From the NCBI RefSeq assembly GCF_902167145.1, contig NC_050096.1, positions 197,424,566 through 197,488,565 on the forward strand: a stretch of DNA of 64,000 nt, given 5' to 3'. The first letter of the stretch is position 1. Every line of letters starts with the position of its first letter. Under the pieces are notes generated by a model. That model searched no databases. It was not told the origin of the DNA and saw only the letters and a program-made list of their open reading frames with translations. Shown piece by piece: positions 1-11,993 of the stretch. Source of the stretch: Zea mays (taxonomy: Eukaryota > Streptophyta > Magnoliopsida > Poales > Poaceae). The position numbers were made by a program, and so were the translations under genes.

Positions 1-1116
1 CGACAAGGTCCGCGTCGGCGGCGTCGCGTTTCGCTTGCGACTTCTTCCTGCCTTTCTTCTTGGCGCCGCGCTGAGTAGACGCCTCGGGAGCATCTTCCGA
101 TGGGCGGCCCTGGGGCTGCTTGTCCTTTCGGAAGATAGCCTCGACCGCCTCCTGGCCAGAGGCGAACTTGGTGGTGATGTCCATCAGCTCGCTCGCCCTG
201 GTGGGGGTCTTGCGACCCAACTTGCTCACCAGGTCGCGGCAGGTGGTGCCGGCGAGGAACGCGCCGATGACATCCGAGTTGGTGATGTTGGGCAGCTCGG
301 TGCGCTGCTTCGAGAATCGCCGAATGTAGTCCCGGAGGGACTCTCCCGGCTGCTGCCGGCAGCTTCGGAGGTCCCAGGAATTCCCGGGGCGCACGTACGT
401 GCCCTAGAAATTGCCGGCGAAAGCTTGGACTAGGTCGTCCCAGTTGGAGATCTGCCCCGGAGGCAGGTGCTCCAACCAGGCGCGAGCGGTGTCGGAGAGG
501 AACAGGGGGAGGTTGCGGATGATGAGGTTGTCATCGTCCATTCCACCCAGTTGGCAGGCAAGACGGTAGTCCGCGAGCCACAGTTCCGGTCTCGTCTCCC
601 CCGAGTACTTTGCGATAGTAGTCGGGGGTCGGAACCGGATCGGGAACAGTGCCCGTCGGATGGCCCGGCTGAAGGCCTGCGGACCGGGTGGCTCGGGCGA
701 GGGACTCCGATCCTCCCTGCTGTCGTAGCGTCCCCCACGCCTGGGGTGGTAGCCTCGGCGCACCCTCTCGTCGAGGTGGGCCCGACGGTCGCGATGATGG
801 TGCTCGTTGCCGAGGCGGCCCGGGGCCGCAGGCGCGGTGTTGCGCGTGCGCCCGGTGTAGACCGAGGCTTCCCGCATGAATCGGGAAGTCGCGGCATGGG
901 GTTCCGAGGGGTATCCCTGCCTTCGGGAGGTAGAGCTCTCGGCCCGTCGGACCGCGGCGCCTTCCAGGAGATTCTTGAGCTCCCCCTGGATTCGCCGACC
1001 CTCGGTGGTGGATGGCTTCGGCATCGCGCGGAGGAGCATCGCTGCTGCAGCCAGGTTTTGGCCGACCCCACTAGACGCGGGTGGTGGTCTGACCCTGACG
1101 TCGTCGGCGACGCGGT
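1..1116 (-). pseudogene. Gag polyprotein of element B, central and C-terminal part
   Basis: Gag packages the element RNA into virus-like particles. The retrotransposon gag domain is clear on the minus strand: the stretch from about 640 to 410 contains ELWLADYRLAC, ARAWLEHLPPG and WDDLVQAFAGNF. An in-frame TAG at 404-406 follows directly. Beyond it the same frame continues to base 1 with RDYIRRFSKQRTELP, then a lysine-rich tail (KKKGRKKSQAKRDA). The stop therefore interrupts the domain rather than ending it, and looks like a CAG to TAG transition. Upstream the frame joins exactly to the segment right of element A. The zinc knuckle and pol are off-window. This copy cannot make full Gag. Confidence 0.8.
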
Positions 1117-4100
1117 TGTCACACCCGGTTTTAAGGGACAAAGCCGGGTGCATCTCATACATGCGCCAAAGAAGACAACATATAATAACAGAGTGTATAG
1201 AGATAAATGTCATAAAACATCAGAGTAATTATTACATAGCGGAAGACTTATTACAAGATAAATATAAAACGAACTAAGGATCGTCGGCGCCAATGTCGAC
1301 TGAGAAACGCCACCTAGATCAGATCAAACTCCTCGCCTTGTGGCTCCTCCTGAACCACCTGCTCTTCTCCTATGGGGGGGTGTGAGACAGCAAGAGTGAG
1401 CTCACATACGTTCATCGCTCAACAAGTTGTGGGGAATAATGTGGCATGAACTCACCAAAGGTGGGAGTTCATGAAGTGTAAGGCTGATCAACAAAATAAG
1501 GGCTGAGGCTGAGCATTGCTTTTATAAGTTGGTCAAAATTTTATTAGCAGTTACTAAGTGTAAGTAAATACCACTCCTTAATAATAATAAAGAAAAGTAA
1601 TAGTAAAATAATCCCAAATGCGATGCAAATGTCAAATTAAATTTAAGTTCCATAATTAATCATGTGAGGGTCCGAGCCGCTCATGACCGTGAGCACGGCT
1701 AGTATACCAGTTTTACACTCTGCAGAGGTTGCGCATCTTTACCCACAAGTCATGTTACCCATCTGCCAAGAGATGGCCAATCCCATACACCTCTACCGAG
1801 GAGGCGAGGCAGGGTAACACTACGAGGCCTTTACAAAGTTCCACTAGCTTCAGAAATCCCGCTACAGTTTATAGGAAGCTCCAATGCAGGGTTCTTGCCT
1901 GACCACCATCGCAGCAAAATCAACCCAAGGACCTCCCTACACTGACCACTCCCCTACTGCCCTTGCCCCTTTCGGGTAAGGAAGACCTCCACTAGCTTTC
2001 CTAGTTAATCAGCCAAGGGCGTCCCATTATACCCTTGTGGTAGCACTGTTTTCCCGGGTGGTCGCTCCATGTTCCCATTAACATAATGATCTTAACATGA
2101 ACAGTAATAATAAAAGAGAATAAAAGAGTAATTATGAATAAAGTATCTTCATACCCAAATCCACATAAAGCAATAGCAGGTACTACCCAAAAATATTTCA
2201 GTGGTAAACAAGGTATAAAGATAGCCAAAACTAGGGTAACCTATTGGGTCCCATCAAAATTATCCTATGCAGATCATTATAATTAATAAGAACATGGCTG
2301 GGAAAAATTAAGTGATCAAGGGCACAACTTGCCTGGCACTTGAGAATCTAGGTACCAACTTGCTTTTCAGATGACACGCGCCTCGCGCTAGTCGTAGCAA
2401 TACAAACAAACATGGTATAGATAAAATTAACATCACACCAAACATAAGTACAAAATGAGTAATAATGATCTACGCGTTTCTACAGGACTAACGCAACTTG
2501 AACGGATCAAATCGGAGTTAAAACGGAGGAGTTATGAATTTCCAAAGATTCTATGTGTTTTGTAACAGGTTAAATAGGATATAAATTTTAACGTGAATTT
2601 CATGTCAAAACAGTAATACTACATGATAAACAATAATATTATAAAATTATAGGAACTGAAATGGGTCAATTTGGACCTAATATGAATTTTCTAGGAATTA
2701 TACAAATTCTAACCATTACTTTTATATTAAAAATAGATTTCTATTCTCTTTTCCTGGATTTTTCTATTTACTGAACTGTACCTTAATTTCCAGAGAAGGC
2801 AGGGGGCTCGAGGTAAAAGTTCTTAAGACACAGAGCACTGCTAGTTGGACTGCGGGTTGATTTTCTGTTTCCCAGGGGGCTCTTAAGGAAATGTGCCAGG
2901 GCCAAAGGGGTATAAAGCGACTACAGCCGTTGGATCTGAAACACACCGCCTGGATTAGACTTTCTGCTACTCAAAACGGTATGCGCTATTGACCGCTGGA
3001 TTAAAAGATCCGAGGGCTCGAAACCGATCGCGAGGCGGTACGCCCCGATGGACCTTGGATCATAGATCCACGGCCCCAGATGCACCACGCGAGCAGGCTC
3101 TAATCCAGGCCGTTGCTTTTGGATCAGACGGACCCGCACTTATCTTCCTCCTCCGCCCAAGCCCATCAGTGGCAGGATCCTACCGTGGCGGCGCTCTCAC
3201 TGACGAACCCAGCTTCGGTGTTCGAGCGACCAAAACCCCCCCGCGAACGAATCCTATACGTAGCAGAAAGTGATGCGAATCCACAGGAGGATATCTCACC
3301 GGCAATCGGCGCTCCGAGGTATCCTAATCGCGGAGATCGGCGGCCCGGCGATGAAGGAAGGAGTCCGTTGGGGAATTTCCAGCACCCCAGCACACAGCGA
3401 AGCCCCCAGCCCCGTCCACGCACCTCGAACGGCCATAAGCGCCCGAATCCATGGCAACGGCGCGAGCTTCATTCTACGACAATGGTGTGGGCAACAACTC
3501 GCATGCGGTGGCTCTCTCTCTCCCAGGTGTTTCGGTACCGATGAACTGATGAGAGGGCGCGCGATTTATGGGCCAAGATGAAGGGGGTCGAGCAAGAGCA
3601 GGGAACGACCGTTGAAATCCCCGCCTGATTTGGTCTTCAGCCGCGCCTTCTTCGCGAGTTCTGTTACCAGCCAGCAGCGTCGGAAGGAGACGACCCGCCA
3701 GGAGGCCCACGTGCCAGTGAACCTGAACGAGTGACGCGGCGCCTGGATGGATGCAGAGGAAAGGCCACGGTGCTTCGGTGCTTAAACCCAGGTTCGGTGA
3801 AAACGACCCGCCCGGGCATTACGGCGATCAGGGCAAGGTGGCCGTGCGTCTGTTGGCGAGATCCGCGGGGAAGAATGCCCTGACACGTGGGCCCAACGCG
3901 CCAGCGATAGCGACGAACGTGAGGGGTGAACGGCGGACACAGGGGAATGTGGGCCGCGCGAAAAGAAAACAAGGTGGGCCGGCCAGCGGTTTGGGCCCAG
4001 CGCACGTAAGCTCTGCTCTTTTTTATTATTCTTTTCTTCTTTTTTTTGTTCTATTTCCAAATTCAAATTTCAAATCCATTCTAAATTTGAATTTCCAGAC

Positions 4101-4449
4101 TTGGCGGCAAGTACATTATTAGATTATAGATTCAATTTGAACATACCCATATATAATTTATTTAATTATGAATTTATTTTGTATTTTGTAATATTTCTTT
4201 CTCCTTTACCATTTTAAAATCCAAACTCTAATTGATGTTTTAATCCAATCTTCAACTCATTTTTTAATCCATGTTATTATTTTATTAAATGCATAAACAA
4301 AATTCCAATATGATGCACATATATTTTTTTTTACCATTTGGTTTTAATTCATCTCTTAATTATAGGTATGTTCTTTTCATGATGCAGATAGGGCACATAA
4401 AATGAGGAAATCCCCCTATATTTCTTGTATACCATTTTTGAGTATTACA
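1117..4449 (-). repeat. Left LTR of element A (3' LTR)
   Basis: A 3333-bp direct repeat of 6656-9991 with TG...CA termini on both strands. It contains an AT-rich part (1200-2760), a GC-rich part (2940-4010) and a T-rich tail. Short open frames in it recur at the same offsets in the other LTR, including 2001-2228 and 3270-3581. They are shadows of LTR sequence, not genes. No coding content is supported. Confidence 0.93.
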
Positions 4450-4470
4450 AATCCTACTCCCCTTAAAAAT
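4450..4470 (-). other. Polypurine tract of element A
   Basis: On the minus strand the bases just before the 3' LTR read TTTTTAAGGGGAGTAGGATT, a purine-rich primer site for second-strand synthesis in reverse transcription. Its position against the LTR border confirms the leftward orientation. Confidence 0.75.
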
Positions 4471-4488
4471 AATCTCGTCCTCGAGATT
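4471..4488. repeat. Near-palindrome beside the polypurine tract of element A
   Basis: AATCTCGTCCTCGAGATT is a near-perfect inverted repeat directly upstream of the polypurine tract. Element D has the equivalent AATCTCGGGACGAGATT at 18135-18151 in the same position. This supports a common chromoviral lineage for A and D. It may simply be the conserved end of pol. Confidence 0.6.
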
Positions 4489-4574
4489 TAGGAAGGACTA
4501 AGGAAAAGAGGGGGAAATTCTATGTGAAGCTCTTCTTCTCTTTCCTATGTTGCTTCATCTTCTCCATGATGTCT

Positions 4575-5228
4575 CTATTGCACTTTGCACATCTTTATTA
4601 CCTTATTTCTTGTAACTCGAGTCAATGTATTCAGAATCTTGACAGGATACTCCGTGTAAGTCAAATCACCCCGAACACTGAGCTCTTCCATTGGTAAGAG
4701 TTCCTTAGGGACACGGAGAAACTTCTTAAGTTGAGACACATGGAATACATCATGAACATCCGCAAGATGATCCGGTAACTCCAATTGATATGCGACCTCT
4801 CCCACTCGCTTTAAGATCAAGAAGGGTCCAATAAAGCAAGGGGACAACTTTCCTTTGACTTTGAATCTTCTCATACCCCGGAGTGGTGACACCTTCAAAT
4901 AGACATAATCTCCCTCTTTAAACTCAAGCAGTCTTCTCCGGGTGTCAGCATAGCTTTTCTGCCTGGATTGTGCAGTTCTCAAATTCTCCCTTATTTGCTG
5001 AACTTGTTCCTCTGCTTCTTGTATAATCTCAGGTCCAAACAACTGCCTTTCACCAGTTTGATCCCAATACAGTGGAGTCCTGCACTTTTTGCCATATAAG
5101 GCCTCAAACGGTGACATCTTCAAACTGGCCTGATAGCTATTATTATATGAGAACTCTGCATACGGTAGATTCTCATCCCAACTACCACCATGCTTAAGGG
5201 CACAAGCTCTTAACATATCTTCAAGCAC
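4575..5228 (-). pseudogene. Integrase C-terminal region of element A
   Basis: The frame opens in the distal part of a Gypsy integrase: ACALKHGGSWDENLPYAEF and MSPFEALYGKKCRTPLYW lie just downstream of where the DDE core would be. It continues into the C-terminal DNA-binding module (KEGDYVYLKVSP, GKLSPCFIGPF, YQLELPDHL, VHDVFHVSQLKKF), as in Tekay/Del chromoviruses. A chromodomain would follow in this lineage, but only its start may be present before the stop near 4575. The HHCC zinc finger and the catalytic D,D,E residues are absent because a deletion joins this segment to reverse transcriptase at about 5220. Confidence 0.8.
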
Positions 5229-6130
5229 TTGGTTGGTCCTCCATTAGAAATAATATGACCAAGGAATGGCACCTTGTCAATCCAAAACTCGCACTTGCTA
5301 AACTTGGCATAGAGTTGATTATCTCGTAGCTTCTGTAGCACCAACCTTAGATGTTGTTCATGATCACTTTCATTCTTAGAATAGATAAGAATATCGTCGA
5401 TAAACACCACGACGAATCTGTCCAAATACTCCATAAACACCTTATTCATCAAGTTCATAAAATAAGCTGGTGCATTGGTCAATCCAAATGACATAACAGT
5501 AAACTCATATAATCCATATCGAGTTGAGAAAGCCGTCTTAGGAATATCTGATGGTATCCCGATCGGAGATCAATCTTCGAGAATACCCTTGCACCTCTTG
5601 TCTGAATAAATCCTCAATGCGGGGTAATGGATACTTGTTCTTCATAGTGACACCATTAAGGGACCTTTAATCCACGCACATCCCTTGCAATCCATCTTTC
5701 TTCTGTATAAACAAAACCGGTGCTCTCCAAGGTGAAGACTCGGACGAATGTACTCAGCCTCTTGCAACTCCGTTAATTGTTTCTTAAGTTCCTTTAACTC
5801 TTCTACAGACATCCTATATGGCCGTTTGAAAGTAGGGGCAGTCCCGGTAAGGGATCAATGACAAACTCAACTTCCCTATATGGTGGCATCCGTGGTAACT
5901 CTTGTGAGAAAACATCCGGAAAATCCTTAACCACACGGATGTTGCCACCCACAAACTTCCCATCTACTAAGAATGTCGCTAGTCCGATGGTGGTAGTTAC
6001 TGTAATTTCAACTTCAAATCTTTGTCCTTTGGAACTGGTCAGTTCTACGGTTCCTTTAGTACAGTGTATATACTACCTTTGCCTTTCTTAACCATGACAT
6101 ACCAAGGATCACGTCTATAGTGCTCTCTTC
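5210..6130 (-). pseudogene. Protease end and reverse transcriptase of element A, broken
   Basis: From right to left the minus strand gives a protease C-terminus (VILGMSWL near 6100), a linker (DFPDVFSQELP), the RT entry region (EEAEYIRP-like) and, at 5494-5250, a clean RT palm: [16 protein letters not shown], then [10 protein letters not shown] with the catalytic F-x-D-D. Several small indels break the frame between about 5500 and 5870. The RT frame stops at 5210, where sequence passes abruptly into integrase. Downstream palm/thumb, RNase H and the integrase core are deleted. Confidence 0.8.
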
Positions 6131-6640
6131 TAACACTATAGGGGTAGCCCATCTGGGTTAGGAGCACAGGGTACGAAAGAAAGGATTGTAGACAAGGCAT
6201 GTAATTACAAAGCATGTTACTTTGGGGGATTTATTAGCTGAGTGTGTCGCCTACTAAAGCTAATTCATTACCTTATAGTGGTACATGCTAAGATGCCCGT
6301 CTATACTATTTCAATCAATCAAAGAAGCAAATCAGGCATTGATCAGCAGAACAATCAACCAACATTTTTAATAGAGAAAATAATTTTTAATTTCTTTTTT
6401 TAGGTCTCCTATCTCTTAAAAAGGTTATAAATCTAGGATTCCAAGGTGTGAAATCCTTCTTGTCTTAGAGTAGAAAAGATAAGAATAATCAGAGTAGAGT
6501 AGCAAAAGGTGAGACAGGTTCAAGATAAGGTAAGTATGGAATGAATCAGAGTAAGGTAAGTATAGAATGAATCATAAGAAGGTAAGTAGGGAAGGGTTTT
6601 GTCCATTTCTATCTAGGTTTCGTCCTACAGTCAACATTTC
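6131..6640. other. Leader remnant of element A, no coding sequence
   Basis: About 500 bp between the protease remnant and the primer-binding site. This is where the 5' leader and gag should be. I see no gag motif or zinc knuckle and only short frames, so gag has been lost. Confidence 0.6.
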
Positions 6641-6651
6641 CTCTGATACCA
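6641..6651 (-). other. Primer-binding site of element A (initiator Met tRNA)
   Basis: The minus strand reads TGGTATCAGAG four bases after the 5' LTR end, which matches the 3' end complement of plant initiator methionine tRNA. This is the usual primer for chromoviruses. Confidence 0.9.
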
Positions 6652-6655
6652 CTTC

Positions 6656-9600
6656 TGTCACACCCGGTTTTAAGGGACAAAGCCGGGTGCATCTCATACA
6701 TGCGCCAAAGAAGACAACATATAATAACAGAGTGTATAGAGATAAATGTCATAAAACATCAGAGTAATTATTACATAGCGGAAGACTTATTACAAGATAA
6801 ATATAAAACGAACTAAGGATCGTCGGCGCCAATGTCGACTGAGAAACGCCACCTAGATCAGATCAAACTCCTCGCCTTGTGGCTCCTCCTGAACCACCTG
6901 CTCTTCTCCTGTGGGGGGGGGTGTGAGACAGCAAGAGTGAGCTCACATACGTTCATCGCTCAACAAGTTGTGGGGAATAATGTGGCATGAACTCACCAAA
7001 GGTGGGAGTTCATGAAGTGTAAGGCTGATCAACAAAATAAGGGCTGAGGCTGAGCATTGCTTTTATAAGTTGGTCAAAATTTTATTAGCAGTTACTAAGT
7101 GTAAGTAAATACCACTCCTTAATAATAATAAAGAAAAGTAATAGTAAAATAATCCCAAATACGATGCAAATGTCAAATTAAATTTAAGTTCCATAATTAA
7201 TCATGTGAGGGTCCGAGCCGCTCATGACCGTGAGCACGGCTAGTATACCAGTTTTACACTCTGCAGAGGTTGCGCATCTTTACCCACAAGTCATGTTACC
7301 CATCTGCCAAGAGATGGCCAATCCCATACACCTCTACCGAGGAGGCGAGGCAGGGTAACACTACGAGGCCTTTACAAAGTTCCACTAGCTTCAGAAATCC
7401 CGCTACAGTTTATAGGAAGCTCCAATGCAGGGTTCTTGCCTGACCGCCATCGCAGCAAAATCAACCCAAGGACCTCCCTACACTGACCACTCCCCTACTG
7501 CCCTTGCCCCTTTCGGGTAAGGAAGACCTCCACTAGCTTTCCTAGTTAATCAGCCAAGGGCGTCCCATTATACCCTTGTGGTAGCACTGTTTTCCCGGGT
7601 GGTCGCTCCATGTTCCCATTAACATAATGATCTTAACATGAACAGTAATAATAAAAGAGAATAAAAGAGTAATTATGAATAAAGTATCTTCATACCCAAA
7701 TCCACATAAAGCAATAGCAGGTACTACCCAAAAATATTTCAGTGGTAAACAAGGTATAAAGATAGCCAAAACTAGGGTAACCTATTGGGTCCCATCAAAA
7801 TTATCCTATGCAGATCATTATAATTAATAAGAACATGGCTGGGAAAAATTAAGTGATCAAGGGCACAACTTGCCTGGCACTTGAGAATCTATGTACCAAC
7901 TTGCTTTTCAGATGACACGCGCCTCGCGCTAGTCGTAGCAATACAAACAAACATGGTATAGATAAAATTAACATCACACCAAACATAAGTACAAAATGAG
8001 TAATAATGATCTACGCGTTTCTACAGGACTAACGCAACTTGAACGGATCAAATCGGAGTTAAAACGGAGGAGTTATGAATTTCCAAAGATTCTATGTGTT
8101 TTGTAACAGGTTAAATAGGATATAAATTTTAACGTGAATTTCATGTCAAAACAGTAATACTACATGATAAACAATAATATTATAAAATTATAGGAACTGA
8201 AATGGGTCAATTTGGACCTAATATGAATTTTCTAGGAATTATACAAATTCTAACCATTACTTTTATATTAAAAATAGATTTCTATTCTCTTTTCCTGGAT
8301 TTTTCTATTTACTGAACTGGACCTTAATTTCTAGAGAAGGTAGGGGGCTCGAGGTAAAAGTTCTTAAGACACAGAGCACTGCTAGTTGGACTGCGGGTTG
8401 ATTTTCTGTTTCCCAGGGGGCTCTTAAGGAAATGTGCCAGGGCCAAAGGGGTATAAAGCGACTACAGCCGTTGGATCTGAAACACACCGCCTGGATTAGA
8501 CTTTCTGCTACTCAAAACGGTATGCGCTATTGACCGCTGGATTAAAAGATCCGAGGGCTCGAAACCGATCGCGAGGCGGTACGCCCCGATGGACCTTGGA
8601 TCATAGATCCACGGCCCCAGATGCACCACGCGAGCAGGCTCTAATCCAGGCCGTTGCTTTTGGATCAGATGGACCCGCACTTATCTTCCTCCTCCGCCCA
8701 AGCCCATCAGTGGCAGGATCCTACCGTGGCGGCGCTCTCACTGACGAACCCAGCTTCGGTGTTCGAGCGACCAAAACCCCCCCGCGAACGAATCCTATAC
8801 GTAGCAGAAAGTGATGCGAATCCACAGGAGGATATCTCACCGGCAATCGGCGCTCCGAGGTATCCTAATCGCGGAGATCGGCGGCCCGGCGATGAAGGAA
8901 GGAGTCCGTTGGGGAATTTCCAGCACCCCAGCACACAGCGAAGCCCCCAGCCCCGTCCACGCACCTCGAACGGCCATAAGCGCCCGAATCCATGGCAACG
9001 ACGCGAGCTTCATTCTACGACAATGGTGTGGGCAACAACTCGCATGCGGTGGCTCTCTCTCTCCTAGGTGTTTCGGTACCGATGAACTGATGAGAGGGCG
9101 CGCGATTTATGGGCCAAGATGAAGGGGGTCGAGCAAGAGCAGGGAACGACCGTTGAAATCCCCGCCTGATTTGGTCTTCAGCCGCGCCTTCTTCGCGAGT
9201 TCTGTTACCAGCCAGCAGCGTCGGAAGGAGACGACCCGCCAGGAGGCCCACGTGCCAGTGAACCTGAACGAGTGACGCGGCGCCTGGATGGATGCAGAGG
9301 AAAGGCCACGGTGCTTCGGTGCTTAAACCCAGGTTCGGTGAAAACGACCCGCCCGGGCATTACGGCGATCAGGGCAAGGTGGTCGTGCGTCTGTTGGCGA
9401 GATCCGCGGGGAAGAATGCCCTGACACGTGGGCCCAACGCGCCAGCGATAGCGACGAACGTGAGGGGTGAACAGCGGACACAGGGGAATGTGGGCCGCGC
9501 GAAAAGAAAACAAGGTGGGCCGGCCAGCGGTTTGGGCCCAGCGCACGTAAGCTCTGCTCTTTTTTTATTATTCTTTTCTTCTTTTTTTTGTTCTATTTCC

Positions 9601-9991
9601 AAATTCAAATTTCAAATCCATTCTAAATTTGAATTTCCAGACTTGGCGGCAAGTACATTATTAGATTATAGATTCAATTTGAACATACCCATATATAATT
9701 TATTTAATTATGAATTTATTTTGTATTTTGTAATATTTCTTTCTCCTTTACCATTTTAAAATCCAAACTCTAATTGATGTTTTAATCCAATCTTCAACTC
9801 ATTTTTTTAATCCATGTTATTATTTTATTAAATGCATAAACAAAATTCCAATATGATGCACATATATTTTTTTTACCATTTGGTTTTAATTCATCTCTTA
9901 ATTATAGGTATGTTCTTTTCATGATGCAGATAGGGCACATAAAATGAGGAAATCCCCCTATATTTCTTGTATACCATTTTTGAGTATTACA
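6656..9991 (-). repeat. Right LTR of element A (5' LTR)
   Basis: A 3336-bp partner of 1117-4449 with the same termini. Differences seen by eye are about 12 substitutions and a few single-base length changes in homopolymers, for example the G run near 6912 and the T run near 9560. It abuts the GCGGT duplication at 9992. Confidence 0.93.
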
Positions 9992-9996
9992 GCGGT

Positions 9997-11103
9997 GCTA
10001 GAGACCCTGGGACAGATGACGTATTTCTCCGGCCGGGGGTTGGTTCGCCCATGCCTGCCCGACGTCCCGGCGGATCGGCTCAAGCGCTCCTGCTCCCTCG
10101 TCGAGCCTGGCCTGCACCCCGCGGATTTGCTCGAGCTGTGGGCCGTGACTCCCCGCCGGAACGGGGACCACAGCTAGCTCCCGTGGGATGTCAACGCGGG
10201 GCACCGGCCTAGGGGGATCACCGTCCTCCGGCATGCCGAGAAGATTGCCTTCGGAGGGACCCCTAGATCGACGTGGAAACATTCGCGGCTTGGGCCACAG
10301 TCCTCGTCGTCGAGGCTGCGGCTACCGTTGGAACGGCCGGAGAGGCAGTAGTCACATGCGGTCATAAAGTCCCGCATGGCACTGGGGTTGCCAAGTCTAG
10401 AGAAATCCCAACAGATGTTGGGCTCGTCGTCTTCCTCAGACCTAGAGGGCCCGTAGGTCGAGACGTCCGTCAGCCGGTCCCAAGGAGACCGCATGCGAAG
10501 CCCCAGAGGGTTTGGACTCGCCCCTACGAGAGCGTCCGCCAAAGCGAGATCGCTAGGCGGGTTGAGGCTGAATCTAGATGACGTAGGATGGGAATCGGTC
10601 GGTACCTTTTGGTCGACGAGCGGCGATGAAGTCACGTCGGGGACTGACTGCGCCGTCGTCTCAGGTACGAGGGTGACGTCCAGCAAGCTCTCCGCGAGCG
10701 CGCTGGCATCGTCCGCTTGCTCGGGATTGGCGTGTCGCGGGGAGACGGTGCTCGTCTTCGTCTCAAATGCGAGGTCGATGTCCGGTGCGCCCCTCGTTGC
10801 GGTGCCGGCGCTGTCGACTCGCTCGACAGCCGACGAGGCGCTGCCTCCTGCTTGGCCTTGGTTGCCCCGCCTCCTCCTCCGTCGACGGGGGAGAGGACGG
10901 GGTGAGCTCGAATGTTGTTCTCCCACCACGCGGGGAAGACGTCGTCGATTCCGCCGCCGGCGGGCGGGCTGTCGGCCGCCATTGTCGTTGTCGCACGGCG
11001 GTGGAAGGAGTATCATGTCGTAGCTGCCGTCGAAGGACATGAACTCAAGACTCCCGAAACGGAGCACCGTCCCGGGCTGGAGAGGTTGCTGGAGACTGCC
11101 CAT
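9997..11103 (-). pseudogene. Gag N-terminal part of element B
   Basis: The frame starts with ATG at 11103, 60 bases inside the LTR border. It encodes a proline- and arginine-rich N-terminus (RRRRNRRRLP, PRRRRRRRGN) and then RDFMTACDYCLSG and GPSRECFHVDLG. Near 10260 the reading frame shifts: downstream sequence such as NLLGMPEDGDPPRPVPRVD is only open in the next frame (about 10282-9998). That second frame passes in phase across element A into 1116. The product is unknown beyond being the leading part of this family's Gag. One small indel plus the insertion of A disable it. Confidence 0.75.
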
Positions 11104-11142
11104 CTGGAGCTTGACGGGAAGCTGTTCGTCAACACGCAGCAG

Positions 11143-11163
11143 GCCTCTACCTGGCGCGCCAAC
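11143..11163 (-). other. Primer-binding region of element B
   Basis: Directly inside the 5' LTR the minus strand reads GTTGGCGCGCCAGGTAGAGG. The TGGCGC start is typical of primer sites in non-chromoviral plant Gypsy elements. The exact tRNA cannot be named here. Confidence 0.55.
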
Positions 11164-11466
11164 TGTCGGCGTTCCGAGACCGGGGGTCCCTTGGGCCGAC
11201 GAGTGAGTGTCGCCGCGTGCCCCAGCCCAGATGGGTCGAGCGCGAGGGCGAGCGCGAAAGGGGGAGGAGCGAGACGGCCGGAGACCGGCGTGAGAGAGGT
11301 GGGAATCCCGCGGCCTTCGTGTTCGTCCCGCGCCCAGGTCGGGTGCGCTTGCAGTAGGGGGTTACAAGTGTCCACGCGGGAGAGGGAAGCGAGCGGCCCC
11401 AAGAGAGCGCCTGTCTCGTCCTCGTCCCCGCGCGGCCAACCCTCTCTAAGAGGGCCCTGGTCCTTC

Positions 11467-11474
11467 CTTTTATA
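11467..11474 (-). promoter_or_regulatory. TATA box in the LTR of element B
   Basis: The minus strand reads CCTATAAAAGG, about 300 bp before the LTR end and in the sense orientation of the element. It is the likely core promoter for element transcription. Confidence 0.65.
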
Positions 11475-11993
11475 GGCGTAAGGAGAGGATCCAGGCGTAC
11501 AATGGGAGTGTAGCAGAGTGCTACGTGTCTAGCGGGGGAGAGCTAGCGCCCTAAGTACATGTCGTCGTGGCAGCCGGAGAGATTTTGGCACCCAGCTGGT
11601 GTGATGTCGTGGCCGTCGGAGGAGCGATGGAGCCTGGCGGAGGGACAACTGTCGGAGCGGTTGGGTCCTTGCTGACGTCCTCTGGCTTCCGTAAGGGGGC
11701 TGAGAGCCGCCGTCGTCACAGAGCATGCGGGACGCCATCATTGCCTATCCGGCGGAGCTAGCCAGATGGGACGCCGGTCTTGTTTCCTGCGGCCCGAGTC
11801 AGCTCGGGGTAGGGTGATGATGGCGCCTCCCGTTGACGTGGCTGGTCTGCGCCCTAGGTTGGGCGAGGTGGAAGCTCCTCCGAAGCTGAGGTCGAGTCTG
11901 TCTTCCGTGGCCGAGGCCGAGTCCGAGCCCCTGGTCGGGCGAGGCGGAGGTCGTCGTCTGAGGCCAGGGCGGAGTCCGAGCCCTGGGGTCGGG

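Larger units (their letters stand above)
1117..9991 (-). mobile_element. Element A: Tekay/Del-type chromovirus deletion derivative (youngest insertion)
   Basis: Two near-identical LTRs (1117-4449 and 6656-9991) flank a 2.2-kb interior. The LTRs start TGTCACACCC and end GAGTATTACA on the plus strand. The target duplication GCGGT lies at 1112-1116 and 9992-9996. The element reads leftwards: the primer-binding site is next to the right LTR and the polypurine tract next to the left LTR. The interior keeps only pieces of protease, reverse transcriptase and the integrase C-terminus; gag, RNase H and the integrase catalytic core are missing. By eye I count about 12 substitutions between the 3.33-kb LTRs, mostly C/T or G/A, so the insertion is recent. 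Confidence 0.93.

Noticed and set aside
467..1228. Plus-strand 253-codon frame
   Set aside because: It is the opposite strand of the gag gene of B and runs across the border into the LTR of A, so it cannot be one gene.
2001..9759. Paired open frames at equal offsets in the two LTRs of A (for example 2001-2228 with 7542-7769, 3270-3581 with 8811-9122, 3751-4122 with 9292-9759)
   Set aside because: They are the same non-coding LTR sequence read twice. None has a known domain, and several change length through single-base differences.
10493..11475. Plus-strand GC-rich frames
   Set aside because: Shadows of the minus-strand gag of B and of its LTR; no ATG context or domain.
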